A DNA stretch of 64,000 bases from Platanthera guangdongensis (lineage: Eukaryota > Streptophyta > Magnoliopsida > Asparagales > Orchidaceae): positions 146,399,010 through 146,463,009 of the forward strand of contig CM077167.1 of assembly GCA_039583875.1 (NCBI GenBank). The letters run 5' to 3'. Position numbers and translations under genes: made by a program. Position 1 is the stretch's first letter, and the number at the start of each line of letters is the position of its first letter. The notes under the pieces are model-generated. The model saw only the letters and a list, made by a program, of their open reading frames with translations, searched no databases and was not told where the DNA came from. Shown one piece after another: positions 32,700 to 44,914 of this stretch.

Positions 32700-33822
32700 G
32701 TGACACGAAGTGGAGCTGGGCCGTCTGCGTCCCAGCATTCTGATGAGAGTAGGGCACCAGCTGAGGTGCCTACACCTCCACCGTCTGCAGAGCATGTACG
32801 GTTAGTTGCGGAGGCATTAGTTACCATGATCCAAGGCCAGCCACTTATGCAGGAACAAGTGGATGTTATGCCAGAACAGGTGGAGGCAAGGCCGGAACCT
32901 GTAGTGGATGTGGCTCCTCGAACAGCTGAGAAGCAACTAACACGGTTCATGAGTTTCCATCCGCCTACATTTTCGGGAGCGGGTACTCCGACGCAGGCAG
33001 AGGATTGGTTATCGCGCGTCAAGAGAGTTATGACGGCGATTGGCACGGCGGAAAGTCAGAAGGTTACCTTAGCTACATTCTTGCTTGAAGGAGAAGCTCG
33101 ATTGTGGTGGGATGAGATAGAGTTACATCATTTGGCGGGTCGTCCGTTAGCTCAAGTTTCCATGAATGAATTCTCTCGACTGTTCCTAGCGAAGCACCTT
33201 CCTACGGCGCAACGGATAGCCATGGAAAACGAATTCCAAAGGTTAACTCAAGGTGATGGCAGTGTTGACGCGTACCTGCATGAGTTTACTCGCTTAGGGC
33301 GGTATGCGGGTTCGATATTTGCTGATGAGCAAAGGAAGACCAATAGGTTCTATGAAGGCCTGAGGGACGAGTTGAGGTTCCTTGTGTCAAGTTCTGTGAA
33401 CCAAGGTTTCCAAGCTTTGGTAGACACTGCAAGTGCGCTGGAGAAGGATATGAAGAGGGTGCAAGGGAAGAGAGCGTTGGCTGTGACGCAACCAGAGTGG
33501 AAGGCACCCCGATCGGGAAAATCGTTTTATAAGAAGAGATGGGGTAAGAAGTCCAAGTCTAGTGGACAAGCTCCTTCATCAGTTGCAACAGGAGCAACAT
33601 CAGGGGCAACCTCCAAACCAGAAACTCGTACCTGCTTTAATTGTGGTAGGATGGGGCATATTGCGCGAGATTGTCGGATGCCGCCAAAGAGTGAAAAGAA
33701 GGCGGGAGCATCTTATGCGGAGAAAGGAAAAGCGGTGGTGGATTCCTCTGCCTCGCAAGCGCAACCCCGGGTCTACAATCTTGGCCTGCAGGAGGCCATC
33801 AAGCAGAGTGACGTGGTCACAG
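32700..33822 (+). CDS. gag: Tek-B Gag, main exon
   Basis: The frame is open from 32700 as far as TAG 33867. The N-terminal part is Ala/Pro-rich. The retrotransposon gag core runs from about 32950 (FHPPTFSGAGTP) through WWDEIELHHL, FLAKHLPTAQR and YAGSIFADEQRKTNRFYEGLRDELRF-like landmarks, followed by a basic segment and one CCHC knuckle (CFNCGRMGHIARDC, about 33634). I end it at 33822, because GTATGAGT follows and the codons after it ([14 protein letters not shown]) look like translated intron. Without splicing it would stop at 33869 and give Gag alone. It forms the particle that holds element RNA. Confidence 0.88.
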
Positions 33823-33913
33823 GTATGAGTTTAGTTTTGCTTATGCTAATGTTTGTATGCTTAGCTTAGTACCCCTACGTTTGTGGTTTGTGTGTGTGAC
33901 ATGTTTGTCATAG
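33823..33913 (+). other. Proposed 91-nt intron joining Tek-B gag to pol
   Basis: It starts GTATGAGT and ends TTTGTCATAG, with a TGCTAAT branch-like site near 33843. It is T-rich. Removing it fuses VVTG (gag side) to [16 protein letters not shown] (protease side) in one frame, at the place where relatives read straight through. Its length is 1 mod 3, so it explains the frame change between gag and pol. Confidence 0.68.
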
Positions 33914-36900
33914 GCTTTGTGATGATTCGGGACACGCTGGCGCGAGCACTGTTTGATACAGGTGCATCGCATTCTTTTCTGTCTAGTGAATTTCTTACGC
34001 GGCTTAGGATACCCAGTCGTGCAAAGGCAGATAGCGTCAGAGTGGTGTTGCCGACTGGTTGTTGGATGCTTGCGGATCAAGCTTGCGATGTGGCGGTTCA
34101 AGTAGGAAGTCGGGATTTTTGTTTAACCGCATTTGTTTTGCCAATTTCGGAATTCGATGTGATTTTTGGGATGGATTGGCTTGCGGAGCAACATGCTATG
34201 ATTGATTGCCAGTCCAAAGAAATCACGTTGGGCCAGAATACCGAACAGGAGACCAAGTTCGCGGGTATGCGAGGAGTAGGCGGGACGTTGATGTCTGCAC
34301 TCCAGGTAGTCAAAGCTGTTCGGAAGGGTGCGGAGTGTTACTTTGCACTAATTCAGGCTGTTGAGCCTAAGGCCACTTTGTGCGAGGTTCCGATTGTGGC
34401 AGAATTTGCTGATGTGTTTCCCGCAGATCTCCCTGGGCTACCACCCCAGCGGGAGATTGACTTCACAATTGAGCTGGTGCCAGGTGCGAAACCAGTGGCC
34501 CGTTCGCCATATCGCGTTGCGCCTAAAGAGATGGCTGAGTTGAAGGTTCAACTACAAGAAATGCTAGAGCAAGGCTATATCCGCCCAAGTATGTCACCTT
34601 GGAGCGCGCCTGTGCTTTTTGTAAAGAAGAAAGATGGTGGGTTACGGTTGTGTATAGACTACCGTGAATTGAATAAGCTGACTGAGAAGAATAAGTATCC
34701 GATACCTCGGATTGATGAATTATTTGATCAGCTAGTGGGCTCGACCGTCTATTCAAAGTTGGACCTGAAGTCTGGTTATTACCAGTTAAGGATTCGGGAA
34801 GGTGACATTCCCAAAACCGCATTTGGAACGCGTTATGGGCACTATGAGTTCACAGTCATGCCCTTTGGCTTGTGCAATGCGCCCTCTGTGTTTATGGATT
34901 TGATGCACCGCATATTCCGTGAGTACCTGGATCTGTTTGTGATCGTGTTCATTGATGATATCCTGGTGTACTCAAAGTCGAAAGCTGAACATGAGATTCA
35001 CTTGCGGTTGGTGTTGAATATATTGAGGCAAAATCAGCTCTATGCCAAGTTCTCGAAGTGTGAGTTTTGGCTATCGTCAGTGGCATTTTTGGGCCATGTG
35101 GTGAGTGGAGCGGGCATTGCAGTGGATCCAGCGAAGATAAGAGCCATACAAGAATGGCCAATATTGTCTTCCGTGGCCGAAGTTAGGAGTTTCCTTGGAC
35201 TTGCGGGCTACTATAGAAGATTTGTGGAAAACTTCTCGCGGATCGCTTTGCCGCTAACCACACTGACGCGAAAGGATCAGAAGTTCGTTTGGACGCCAGA
35301 GTGCGCACGAGCTTTTGAAGAGCTGAAGGTTCGGTTGACCACGGCGCCGGTGTTGTCTTCGCCATGTGGAACCGATGGCTTTGTGATTTATAGTGATGCC
35401 TCAGGGAGCGGCTTAGGCTGCGTTCTTCTGCAGAGCGGAAAGGTGATTGCTTATGGCTCACGCCAGCTGAAGGTGCACGAGCGAAACTATCCCGTCCATG
35501 ATTTGGAACTAGCGGCGGTGATTTTTGCACTTAAGCTGTGGCGACACTACCTTTATGGAGTGAAGGTGGAGATCTATACTGACCATAAGAGCCTCAAGTA
35601 TCTATTAGAGCAGAAAGAGTTGAACATGCGACAACGAAGGTGGTTGGAGTTCCTTGGGGACTACACTTTCGAGATTCACTATACACCCGGGAAGGGAAAT
35701 GTTGTCGCGGATGCCTTAAGTCGGCGGGTTCCGGCTAGAGCGAATTGGTTACAAAGGCATGATGAACGTCTTATCCAGGAATTGGAGGCATTGGAGATCT
35801 CTTGTGTTGACAAGAATTCCACTACCAGTGCATGTTTGAACTGGACCGAGGTGCAATGTGACCTTGCGGACCGAGTTCGACGGGCAACGGAGTTGGATGA
35901 AGATCTCTTGCGCTATGTGACTGAAGGGCCAGAAGGCAAATTCACCTGGATTGACGGTCTGTTGCGAAAAGAAGGCCGATTGTGCATCCCAAATGTGGGG
36001 AAACTGAGGGAAGAACTGATGTATGAAGCACATTATACAAAGTATTCCATTCACCCCGGGAGCACAAAGATGTTCAACGATATGAAAAAGCTCTTTTGGT
36101 GGCCAGGGCTCAAGAAAGATATTGCCCTTTATGTGGCCAAATGCCAAACATGTGCGATGGTAAAGTCTGAATGCCAAAAGCCGGGCGGTTATTTGAAGTC
36201 ACTACCGATCCCAGTGTGGAAATTTGATGATATTTCCATGGATTTTGTGCATGGATTGCCAAGATCGCAGCGAGGAAATGATTCCATTTGGGTGATAGTT
36301 GACCGGTTAAAAAAAGTAGCACATTTTCTCCCGAACAGACGGGATGATTCAGTTGAATATTTGGCAAAGTTATACGTTGATCAGATTGTGCGGCTTCACG
36401 GTGTTCCTCGGAGCATCGTAAGTGATAGAGATGGGCGATTCACGTCAAATGATTGGAGGCTAGTTCACCGACTGTTGGGCACGAAGTTGACTTTCAGTAC
36501 GGCCTTTCATCCCCAAACGGATGGCCAGACTGAACGTACCAACAGAACAATGGAGGACATGCTCCGAATGTGCGCCCTTGATTTCGGAAAGAGATGGGAA
36601 GATCATCTCTATATGGTAGAGTTTGCTTATAATAACAGCTACCAGGCAAGTATTGGGATGGCACCATATGAAGCCCTATACGGAAGGAAGTGTCGTACTC
36701 CCTTGGCTTGGGTAGAAGCGGGTGAAGCTCGGATTGTTAGACCAAATGAGGTGGATGAAGCAAACTCAACCATTCGGACTATTCGAGAGAGATTGCTAGT
36801 TGCTCAAGATCGACAAGCGAAGTACTACAACGCCAAGCACCGGAACATTGAATTTGCGGTTGGCGATTTGGTCTACTTGAAGATCAAGCCATTCAAAGGT

Positions 36901-37278
36901 GTCTCCAGGATTCGACGAATGAAAAAGTTGAGTCCAAGGTTTTTGGGTCCCTTTGAAGTGGTTGAGCGAATTGGCGAAGCAGCTTATCGGCTAGCTCTGT
37001 CGGCGGACTTAGGTGGGTTACATGATGTCTTTCACATCTCGGTGCTGCGGAAAGCCGTGAAAGATCCAGCTCAAGTGATCGTGGATGATCGTGTGCCGGT
37101 GGAGTATGGGCTAACAACGAGAGTTAGACCCATTCGGATCGAAGATCGAGCCGAGAAACAGTTGCGGAACAAGACGGTCGGTATGGTGAATGTCCGGTGG
37201 GACAGCTGCGGCCGTGAAGAGTTGACGTGGGAACGCGAGCAGACCATGCGAGAAGAGTTCCCTGAGTTGTTTCTGTAA
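33914..37278 (+). CDS. pol: Tek-B Pol: protease, RT, RNase H, integrase, chromodomain
   Basis: The frame is open from 33883 to TAA 37278; the first ten codons are probably intron. The protease has [10 protein letters not shown]. Reverse transcriptase has [32 protein letters not shown] and catalytic FIDD near 34948-34960. RNase H has [23 protein letters not shown] and [10 protein letters not shown]. Integrase has the zinc site H-x-H...C-x2-C ([19 protein letters not shown]) and core residues D (MDFVHGLP), D (SDRDGRFTS) and E ([10 protein letters not shown]). The C-terminus (about residues 1075-1131) has a Tekay-type chromodomain with RPIRIEDR and [12 protein letters not shown], expected to guide integration to marked chromatin. 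No defect is visible. Confidence 0.95.
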
Positions 37279-37386
37279 TTGGTAGCGAGACTGTTGTAAC
37301 ATAAACATTGAGATATTGTTACATTTTTCTTGCTGTCTTTTTTGTTACTTTCCTGTCTCTGAATTTCGAGGACGAAATTGTTTTGT

Positions 37387-37398
37387 AGGAGGGGAGGA
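37387..37398 (+). other. Tek-B polypurine tract
   Basis: AGGAGGGGAGGA lies one base before the 3' LTR start TGTAACAG. Confidence 0.85.
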
Positions 37399-37399
37399 T

Positions 37400-39786
37400 T
37401 GTAACAGCCCAAAGTTCTGAAACAGGCAAATTTGGGTGACACGGCCTGGGACACGGGCGTGTTCCGGGCGCGTGTCAGGTGACACGGCCTGCGACACGGG
37501 CGTGTCGCAGGGCGTGTCAAAGTTGTGTCGACGATTGGGCTTTGTCTCGACGATTTTTGTTCTCGACGATTCGTCGAGAGGAGGCACACGGCCCAGGACA
37601 CGGGCGTGTCCAAGGCCGTGTGGCATGCTCGACGATTTTGTCTCGACGATCGTCGAGTGTCGAGACCTGAGTGTCGAGTGTCGAGAGTTTGAACACGGCC
37701 TGTGACACGGGCGTGTCACAGGGCGTGTCAAATCAGGCGACGAGCTCAGCCCGCCGAAAGATTTTCGACAGGGCGTGTCGTTGTGCCGTGTCTGGGCACA
37801 CGGCCTGGGACACGGGCGTGTCACAGGCCGTGTGAAGTCTCGGGATGATTTGGGATTTTTTTCACCCAGGTACACGGCCACAGACACGGGCGTGTCTGAA
37901 GGCGTGTTGGTGACACGGCCCATGACACGGGCGTGTCCCGTGGGCATGTCACTGGTCTGGATAAGTCGGTTGACCACCGCTTGAGGCACACGGCCAGGCA
38001 CACGGCCGTGTTCGAGGCCGTGTCTGGTCAAAATTGGTGTTTTTGGCAGAATCGTGGCCGTCCATTCCTTCAGTCTGGATCCAAGGGCTGAAAGCTCTTC
38101 TTCTTTTTCCTTAAGGGCCGAAGTCAGAGATTGATTTCTCATTTACTTTGGCCTTAACCTTTCTTCAAGAGAGAGAAAGAGAGAAAGAAAGGAGGAGGAA
38201 GAAGGGAAGGGGGCTACTGTTGGTGGTGCTGCGGTTTACCGGCGAGAGATCCGAAGCCAGCGTTGCGGAGGAAACGATCTTGCGCGTCTTGCAAGCTATC
38301 TTGGAATCCATGGCACCGAAGCGATCGTCAAGGGTAACGACCTTTCTTCCTAAGCCATGTGAAGGCTTCCTTTTAGCATATCTTTGTGAGTTCCCCCACC
38401 AAGAGGTGGCTGGTTTTGGGACTCTTTGGGTGGATGTGTGAAATCCCCCTTGTTAGCATATAGATCCGGAACTGGAGTACGGAATAGGCATGCTGTGTGA
38501 AGCCCATCTGGATAGGTTGGTCTAGATTGGTGATGTTGCATACGAACCGGAGAAAACTCCGTGAAAAACGTGTAGTGTACGGAGTCTACGGGTTAGGCCT
38601 GCGAAAAGGAGTAGCAGGAAGTACTGGGGTGGTAGCCCAGGAAAATAGCCTTGTGATGGTTTTGGGTCCAACCTGTGAATGATGCACAGGTAGTCCTGGT
38701 GGGACCAGGAAAGACCCCTGACATTTGTGCTTATGCGGTGTCCACCTGTGGAGAGAGAGTCACAGGAAGTACTGGTGTGCCCAGGAAAGACCCGCTGTTG
38801 TTGTGAGAATTGGGTATCGAGAAGTACCCAGGCTTGAATGCCAGGAACAGGATTGGTGAGACCGACCCGTGCCTTTGATATAGCCATGAGTACGCTGCAC
38901 GCGGAAAGGGCAAGGCGATTTGAGCAACGGGGGGGGTGGAGGATCCGACCTGCGCTATGTCCGTCTGACGTGAGACCAAAAGTGCGGTCTGTTGGAGCGC
39001 ATAGCAAGAGTCTTCGGCCTGCGCGCCATGACACAAAGGGGGGCTACGGGCCATCCCGGTGTCCGAGGACTAACTCTGGCTGCACGCCATGGAGTAAATG
39101 CTCAAGAGTGTTACCGTTGGGTGTTAACCCTGATACGGTGGTGGGCAAGAGGTTGCCAGAACACCAAGAATGTGCCCTGAGTGCACGGACCGTTGGGCCG
39201 GGCGGCGAACGGTTGTGATGGCTTGTGTGCGTGAAAGCACCTTTGATGATTGCCATACTTGTGATATGATATGCCTGCAGGGAAAATACCGCTGCCCCGA
39301 GAGGAGGGGTAGGGTCGTTATAATTTGGTCAGCTGAACGCTGACCGTTGCTTTTGTTTGCCACCGTTGGGTGGATTGTCCTTCAACAGGTGCTGGAGAGC
39401 CGAGCGGATCGCATAGAGGTTGATGCTCCTGCTGGTGCTGTTGCTGCTGCTAGCCCTCGAAGGCTAATGTTCTTTTGAGTGTTTTCTTTTTGTGGCCGGC
39501 CTGCGCGCCAATTTGTTTAGGCCACTATATGAAAGCCCTGTAAGGCCATAAGGCCAATACCTTTGTTGTTGTAAGACATTCCTATATGTATATAAAATAT
39601 GGAGTTTTATATTTGGACATTCATGAGGAGTTCAAGTAGTTTAGGCTTCCGCTAGAATGCTTGTGATAGGTGCGTTGCGCTACTCTGGTATCATCCTGTA
39701 CCTTCACCGACTGTTTTGTGGTATATCCTGTGGGGCCCCGGCCGGACCTTCTAGAATATATCATATGAACGGATGGGGTTGTTACA
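37400..39786 (+). repeat. Tek-B 3' LTR (2387 bp)
   Basis: Same length as the 5' LTR with about eight differences, for example one base fewer in the G-run near 38930 and GGCGCG in place of GGGGCG near 37468. It carries a second copy of the proposed first gag exon (38310-38333), which would be non-coding here. No host gene is present. Confidence 0.95.
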
Positions 39787-40419
39787 GTATATATCAAAGG
39801 AGTTTACAAGGCTTGACCACAACCAAGTTTACAATTCAAATACTTCACTACAAGTAGTCACACATACACCAAAAACAAGCAAAAAAATAATCGTCACTTC
39901 CTTTGCAGTTTGCAGGAACTGCTGTCCGTAATACTAATGAGGCAATCCTCAAAAGACTGCTGTCAGCACAGAACAAGCTGCAGGAACTGCAGGTCACCAA
40001 ATTCTTCTTCGCCAAAACACTGTCCGCAGCTTTTAGAAATGGAGTCCGCCAACTTTTACTGGCCAATAGAAATTGGTTGAGATTTCTGAATCTTGTTCGC
40101 CAAAACTGTCCGCAATATTTTGTCTGCAAGCTGCTGCATGCAGTTTTTTTTCGGTTGCCAAATAGTAGCCCGCTGCCTACTATTCACTTTTGCAATACTT
40201 CCGCGCTATCTGATTCAAGGAATTCCATGTCTATTTATAGCCATTACCAGCAAATGAAATCCTGCCACCTGGTCATACGTGTCCTGCCATTAACGCCATT
40301 CACGCCATCTCCTTTTGGATATAATATGAATATAAATTATCATATATTTATCTACATATTTTAATATATATATTAGCAGATTTTAAGCCATGCACCTTTG
40401 ACTTCGGTCAATCACATCA
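39787..40419 (-). repeat. Cop4 3' LTR (main part)
   Basis: Read on the minus strand it begins TGATGTGATTGACC at 40419 and ends GATATATACA, with the last bases lying left of Tek-B at 30133-30138. The TATA box (TATAAATAG, minus) is at 40231-40239. Words such as TGTCCGC and GTCCGCC recur (near 39925, 40020, 40046 and 40108). The first five bases (39787-39791) are the right Tek-B target duplication. Confidence 0.88.
40231..40239 (-). promoter_or_regulatory. Cop4 LTR TATA box
   Basis: TATAAATAG on the minus strand, in GGCTATAAATAGACATGG. It is the promoter position for this LTR. Confidence 0.7.
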
Positions 40420-40433
40420 ATAATCTCCCTCTC
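40420..40433 (-). other. Cop4 polypurine tract
   Basis: On the minus strand GAGAGGGAGATTA lies directly before the LTR start TGATGTGAT. It overlaps the end of the RNase H frame. Confidence 0.8.
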
Positions 40434-41510
40434 AAACACGGCAGCACACGTCGAGTTTGCTTTTGAATTTCAGGAACGTCTCTATCTTCAACGCCTTCGT
40501 GAAGATGACTGCAATCTGCTCTCCCATGGGGCAGTAAACTAACTCCACCACCTTCTGTTGCACCTGTTCGCGAATAAAGTGATACTTTGTCTCTATATGT
40601 TTGCCACGCCCATGCAGCACTGGATTCTTCGCTAGCTGAATCGCGGACATATTGTCAACATTCACTGTTACAGGAACATCTTCTGGATGGTGGAACTCCT
40701 GCAAGACATTTCTCAATCAAATTTTTAGACAGGTACAAGCTGTCGCCGCAAAATACTCAGCTTCACAGGTAAAAAAAGCAATTGTTGCCTGCTTCTTCGA
40801 ACTCCATGAGAACATAGCTGTTCCTACATAAAAAGCGTATCTGGAAGTGCTCTTCCGATCATTCACATCACCACCATAGTCACTATCGGAGTATCTAACT
40901 AACTTCAACTCTTCTGCAATAGAATAGATCAAGCCATGATCTCTCATTCCATTCACATATCTCAAGATCCTCTTTGCTTCTGTGAAGTGATCTTGCTTCG
41001 GCTCCTCCATGTATCTGCTAACAACTCCAACAGCATACATGATATCAGACCTAGTAAAAGTCAGGTAACGTAGACTTCCAACTAGACTTTTGAACATCGT
41101 AGAGTAAACTGCTTTCTCCTTCAAATCTTTCCTCAACTTAACTCTCGGATCTGTAGGATTAGAGATAGCCTGGTTATTCTCCATCCGGAACTTCTTAAGA
41201 ATCTCCTTCGCATACTTCTTCTGAAAAATGAAGATCCCTTCTTCACTCTGTTGTACTTCTATGCACAAGAAGTAAGTGATTTCTCCCAGATCAGTCATCT
41301 CAAACTCCTTTTTCATCGTCTTCTTGAACTCTTCAAACATAAGAGGGTTATTGCTGGTGAATATCATGTTGTCAACATACAAGAATACAACCATGATATC
41401 TCCATTGTTCTCCACCTTCGTGTAGAGTGCCTACTTATACGGACTCTTCATGTATCCATTCTTCTGAAAGTATGTATCTATTCTTTCATTCCACACACGA
41501 AACACTTGCT
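40432..41510 (-). pseudogene. pol: Cop4 reverse transcriptase (palm onward) and RNase H
   Basis: Two frames (41415-40717 and 40716-40432) are the same frame cut by a TGA at 40717-40719, where the family has Trp (TGG to TGA). Reverse transcriptase keeps the surroundings of the active site, but the motif reads YVDN instead of YVDD, which removes a metal-binding aspartate. RNase H has YSDSDYGGDVNDRKSTS and ends KHIETKYHFIRE, AVIFTKAL. The stretch 41416-41510 (ALYRLKQ, RVWNERI) is readable with a further stop. Closely similar to Cop3, which helps to define the Cop3 deletion. Confidence 0.9.
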
Positions 41511-42424
41511 TCAACCTATATAATGCCTTCTTAAGCTTGTATACTTCTTCTCTTGACCTTTTACTTCATATCTAGGAGGCTGCTGGACATACACATTTTC
41601 CTCCAAGTAGCCATTCAGAAAAGCAAACTTAACATCCATCTGACAGATCTTCCACTTATACTGAGCTGCTATTATGATCAGCCTGATGGTGTCAATCAGC
41701 ACCACTAGAGCAAATAGCTCATCATAGTCCACTCCTTGTACTTGCCTATAGCCTTTCGCAATGAGTCTTGCCTTGTACTTCTCCATCCTTGTTCTTCTTC
41801 ACACTATATACCCATTTCACACTAATGGGCTTGTGACCTGCCGGCAGAGTGACCAATTCTCAAGTATCATTCCTTTTGATGGATGTCATCTCTTCATTCA
41901 TTGCTTTCCTTCAAGTCTTCTCTTGAGCAGCTTCATCATACGAGTACGGCTCACAATCTACTAAAAGACAATATAAAGAAAAGTTAGCATGAATTTACTT
42001 CGTCTCCTCGTAGGTCTCCTCCAACCTTCTAATCTTAGGTTGAGTACTTTCAGAGCTTCTCCTACTAGTGCTTGCTCTATCAGAACTACTTCTGTTGGTG
42101 CTTACTCCACTTGAGTAAGGAGTAGAAGCTCCCCCTGAGTCTCTGCTCGGTGGTGACGGTTGTTCAGCTCCACCATCCTCAGCTTCAGCTTCATGACCAC
42201 CTTCTTCTTCACCATCATCATAGAATATTCCTTTGACGCTTCTCTTCTTATCATCCCAGCTCCAGTAGATATCTTCTTCAAACAGCATATCTCTAGAGAT
42301 GATTGCCTTCTTTGTCATAGGATTGTATAACTTGTAAGCTTTACTCATCGGAGCGTAGCCTACAAATATACACTTCTCGCTCTTATCATCAAGCTTCTTC
42401 CTCTTCTAATCAGGGATGTGAGCA
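41511..42424 (-). pseudogene. pol: Cop4 integrase C-terminus, linker and N-terminal reverse transcriptase
   Basis: Reading down from 42424 on the minus strand, the frame shows the integrase end (KKLDDKSEKC, SKAYKLYNPMTKKAIISRD, 42348-41995), an acidic and Ser-rich linker, a TGA-like break near 41995, then reverse transcriptase in 41786-41511 (KARLIAKGYRQ, DVKFAFLNGYLEENVY). Frameshifts lie near 41790 and 41560. At 42424 the coding sequence stops in the middle of the AYAHIPD stretch where Tek-C has inserted. It resumes at 52648. Confidence 0.85.
42420..42424. repeat. Tek-C left target-site duplication (GAGCA)
   Basis: GAGCA precedes the left LTR, and the same five bases follow the right LTR at 52643-52647. 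They lie in Cop4 integrase coding sequence. Confidence 0.92.
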
Positions 42425-44914
42425 TGTAAGACCCCCCTCCCAGAACAGAAAACACGGCACAAAGGGGGTATTATGCCCAGAACAGCTGTCTTGCTGTAGC
42501 ATTAGCACACGGGCTAACCTGTACCACAAGATGCCTATCCTGCCAGCTATAATCAATATCAACCAAATGCCAACCCAACCAAAACATAATAGAAGCCAAT
42601 CCACACATAAGTAGCATAAGTACAAAGGTACAACAATAAAAGAAGCTACAACGAGCTTCTAAAGTATCAGAGTACAGCAAAATATGCCCAAAGGGGCTAC
42701 ATTAAAACCCCTCAAAACTCACATCGGTGACTGACGGTAACGACGGCACCGTCCCTTCAGGCCATGTCATCCTGGCCTGGCAGTCCTGCTGTATAGTCTG
42801 CGGCGACTCTACCTACGGGGATTCCTCCAAAAAAGGAAGATGTAGCAACCGTTAGTCGAAAAGACTAAGTGGCTTTCACATCCGTTCCGTTGGCGACTCC
42901 TCGACATCGGGTAGAGAAAGGAACAAGTGTACAATATATAAATAGCAATATAAGCAAGTACAAGCAGATGGATTAAGTACACCTATCGTGAGCAGTAATA
43001 AAAGAAATGTATAACATGATTATCAGTAGTCTACTCTAGCAATTCCTACATAAGCTATATCGATCCATCAAGTATGTAAATCTACAACAGGAAAGTAACT
43101 TAACTTATAAGAATGCTCATACAGACTTATAAGTTAAGGATCGGTTTAGCAGTAAAGTAACTCATCGTATAGGAGTGTCCATACAAACTTATACGATGAG
43201 GATCTTATTATGCAATGTGTTTTAATGGTATGTATGCAATGCAATGACTCACCCATGATCACACACATGCAACCGCTATATCGACACAGACTTGTTGTTC
43301 TCACTTTTCGAGCAGGTAGCTAACCTCTCAGGTTTCAACCGTTGTGGCCAGGCGGTGATAGTAGAGCGGGCTTCTCTACTACTAAGTGGGTATCCACACT
43401 AATTCGCTTAGGCCTCCGTACGCCTCAACGCTAAGAACACAACAGCGGAACCCCCATGCGTACTATGGCCCAGCGGGAGTCTCAGGTAGATGTGCACCGA
43501 GAACCAAGCCCCAAACTGGCCTTATGTAACCCGGAAGGAGCCTCAAAAAAAGCATGAGGACCAAGCCCAACCATCCACTAGGCATTGAAGGAGCCCCGGG
43601 AAATGAGCACCGAGGACCAAGCCCAACCGCCCAAGTTCTAACTGTCAACTCTCGTCGGTGTGACGACTGGCGAGCCCGTAGACCTGCCACACTATCCTTA
43701 ACCCAGGATTACGACACCGCGTGTCGACTCATACCGCATGCAATTCCACATAATCATGGCATGGAAGGAGCCTTGGGAATGAACACCGAGGACCAAGCCT
43801 AACCGTCCATTTATGTCACTTCTCAACACTATCCAAACCAGTGCGGTCAACACCCGCACTTACATCCTTTCACAATGCAACCCGTAGGGAGACACCACTC
43901 TAAGCATTGGACTACTAAATTCATTCCGTTAAATAATTATTCACATGGCCATAGATTAGCATCCTACATTTCATTTCCAAATGATTTCAATACATTATTA
44001 ATATGATGCACATTTCTTTTGGTTCACCAATTTCTACCAAATCGTTTCGTTTAAGTACGCTTCACATCACAAATCATTTATGTGGGAAACCATTCATCAA
44101 ACCTCATCATTCATTGAACTATTATGACTAACCTAAAAGATTTCACCCAACCTCAATGCCAATTTGCTACATCATTTCTACCGAGTCCAAACCCAGTTCT
44201 ACACCAACCCCTGAATTTTAGGTGCAGGACACCTTCAGGAAAGCGACTTCGACCGGAGATTCCCGAAGCTACAGGAATCCGGTGAAGGCATGCAACCCCT
44301 CGTTGGAAAGGACTTTCCATGGGTTACACCGTTCATATTCATACCGTAACCCAGATCCGAGAGTAACACACTTGAAAGAGGCTTTAAGTCCGCTGCGTAC
44401 AGCACACAATTTCTGCACTCTTAGTTTGTCAGCCGTCAATTTTCATTCAGACTTTCCCGTTGCTACATACTTCTCCTGAAGTCGTGCAACCACTCGTTGG
44501 AAAGGTATTTTCAAGGACTTCGACTTTCGTGTTTAGTCAAAAGCCTAGTTCTCGACATACCACACTTTAAAATGGCCTAGAAGATCATTGCGTGCAGAAC
44601 ACAGATTCTGCACGCATCTTAAGGCGGAATGAACGACATCGGTTCGTCTTACTCCTCAAGTCGATCTTCCCAAAAACACATCCAGTCTTTCTCCTCCCTT
44701 ATTCACCCTCTTAAGGCCACGTTTCTTCACGAAACCATCCTCCACCATCACATAGAAGGAGGGAGAGGTTGAAGACTTCTAAACCCTAGAACACAAGTCC
44801 TAGCATGGCCTTTCCTAAGAAACTTCTCCTCACAAATCTAGACTCTCTTGAGTCGATATCTCTCCTAAGAAATAACTAAAGATCTAGCACCAAGGGAGAT
44901 GGGAGGAAGCTCAC

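Larger units (their letters stand above)
30139..39786 (+). mobile_element. Tek-B: intact-looking Tekay/Del-type chromovirus (9.65 kb)
   Basis: It is a Ty3/gypsy element with equal LTRs (30139-32525 and 37400-39786, 2387 bp each; TGTAACA...TGTTACA), a GTATA duplication, gag and a full pol ending in a chromodomain. Domain order is protease, reverse transcriptase, RNase H, integrase, chromodomain. The LTRs differ at only about eight positions by eye (around 0.3%), so insertion is recent. It is the best candidate in the window for a mobile element. Gag seems to start in the LTR and to need splicing (see the exon and intron entries). Confidence 0.95.

Noticed and set aside
43463..43802. ORF pair in Tek-C LTR with counterparts at 50213-50836
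   Set aside because: Frames differ between LTR copies, there is no domain, and the area is a short tandem block (GAGGACCAAGCCCAACC).
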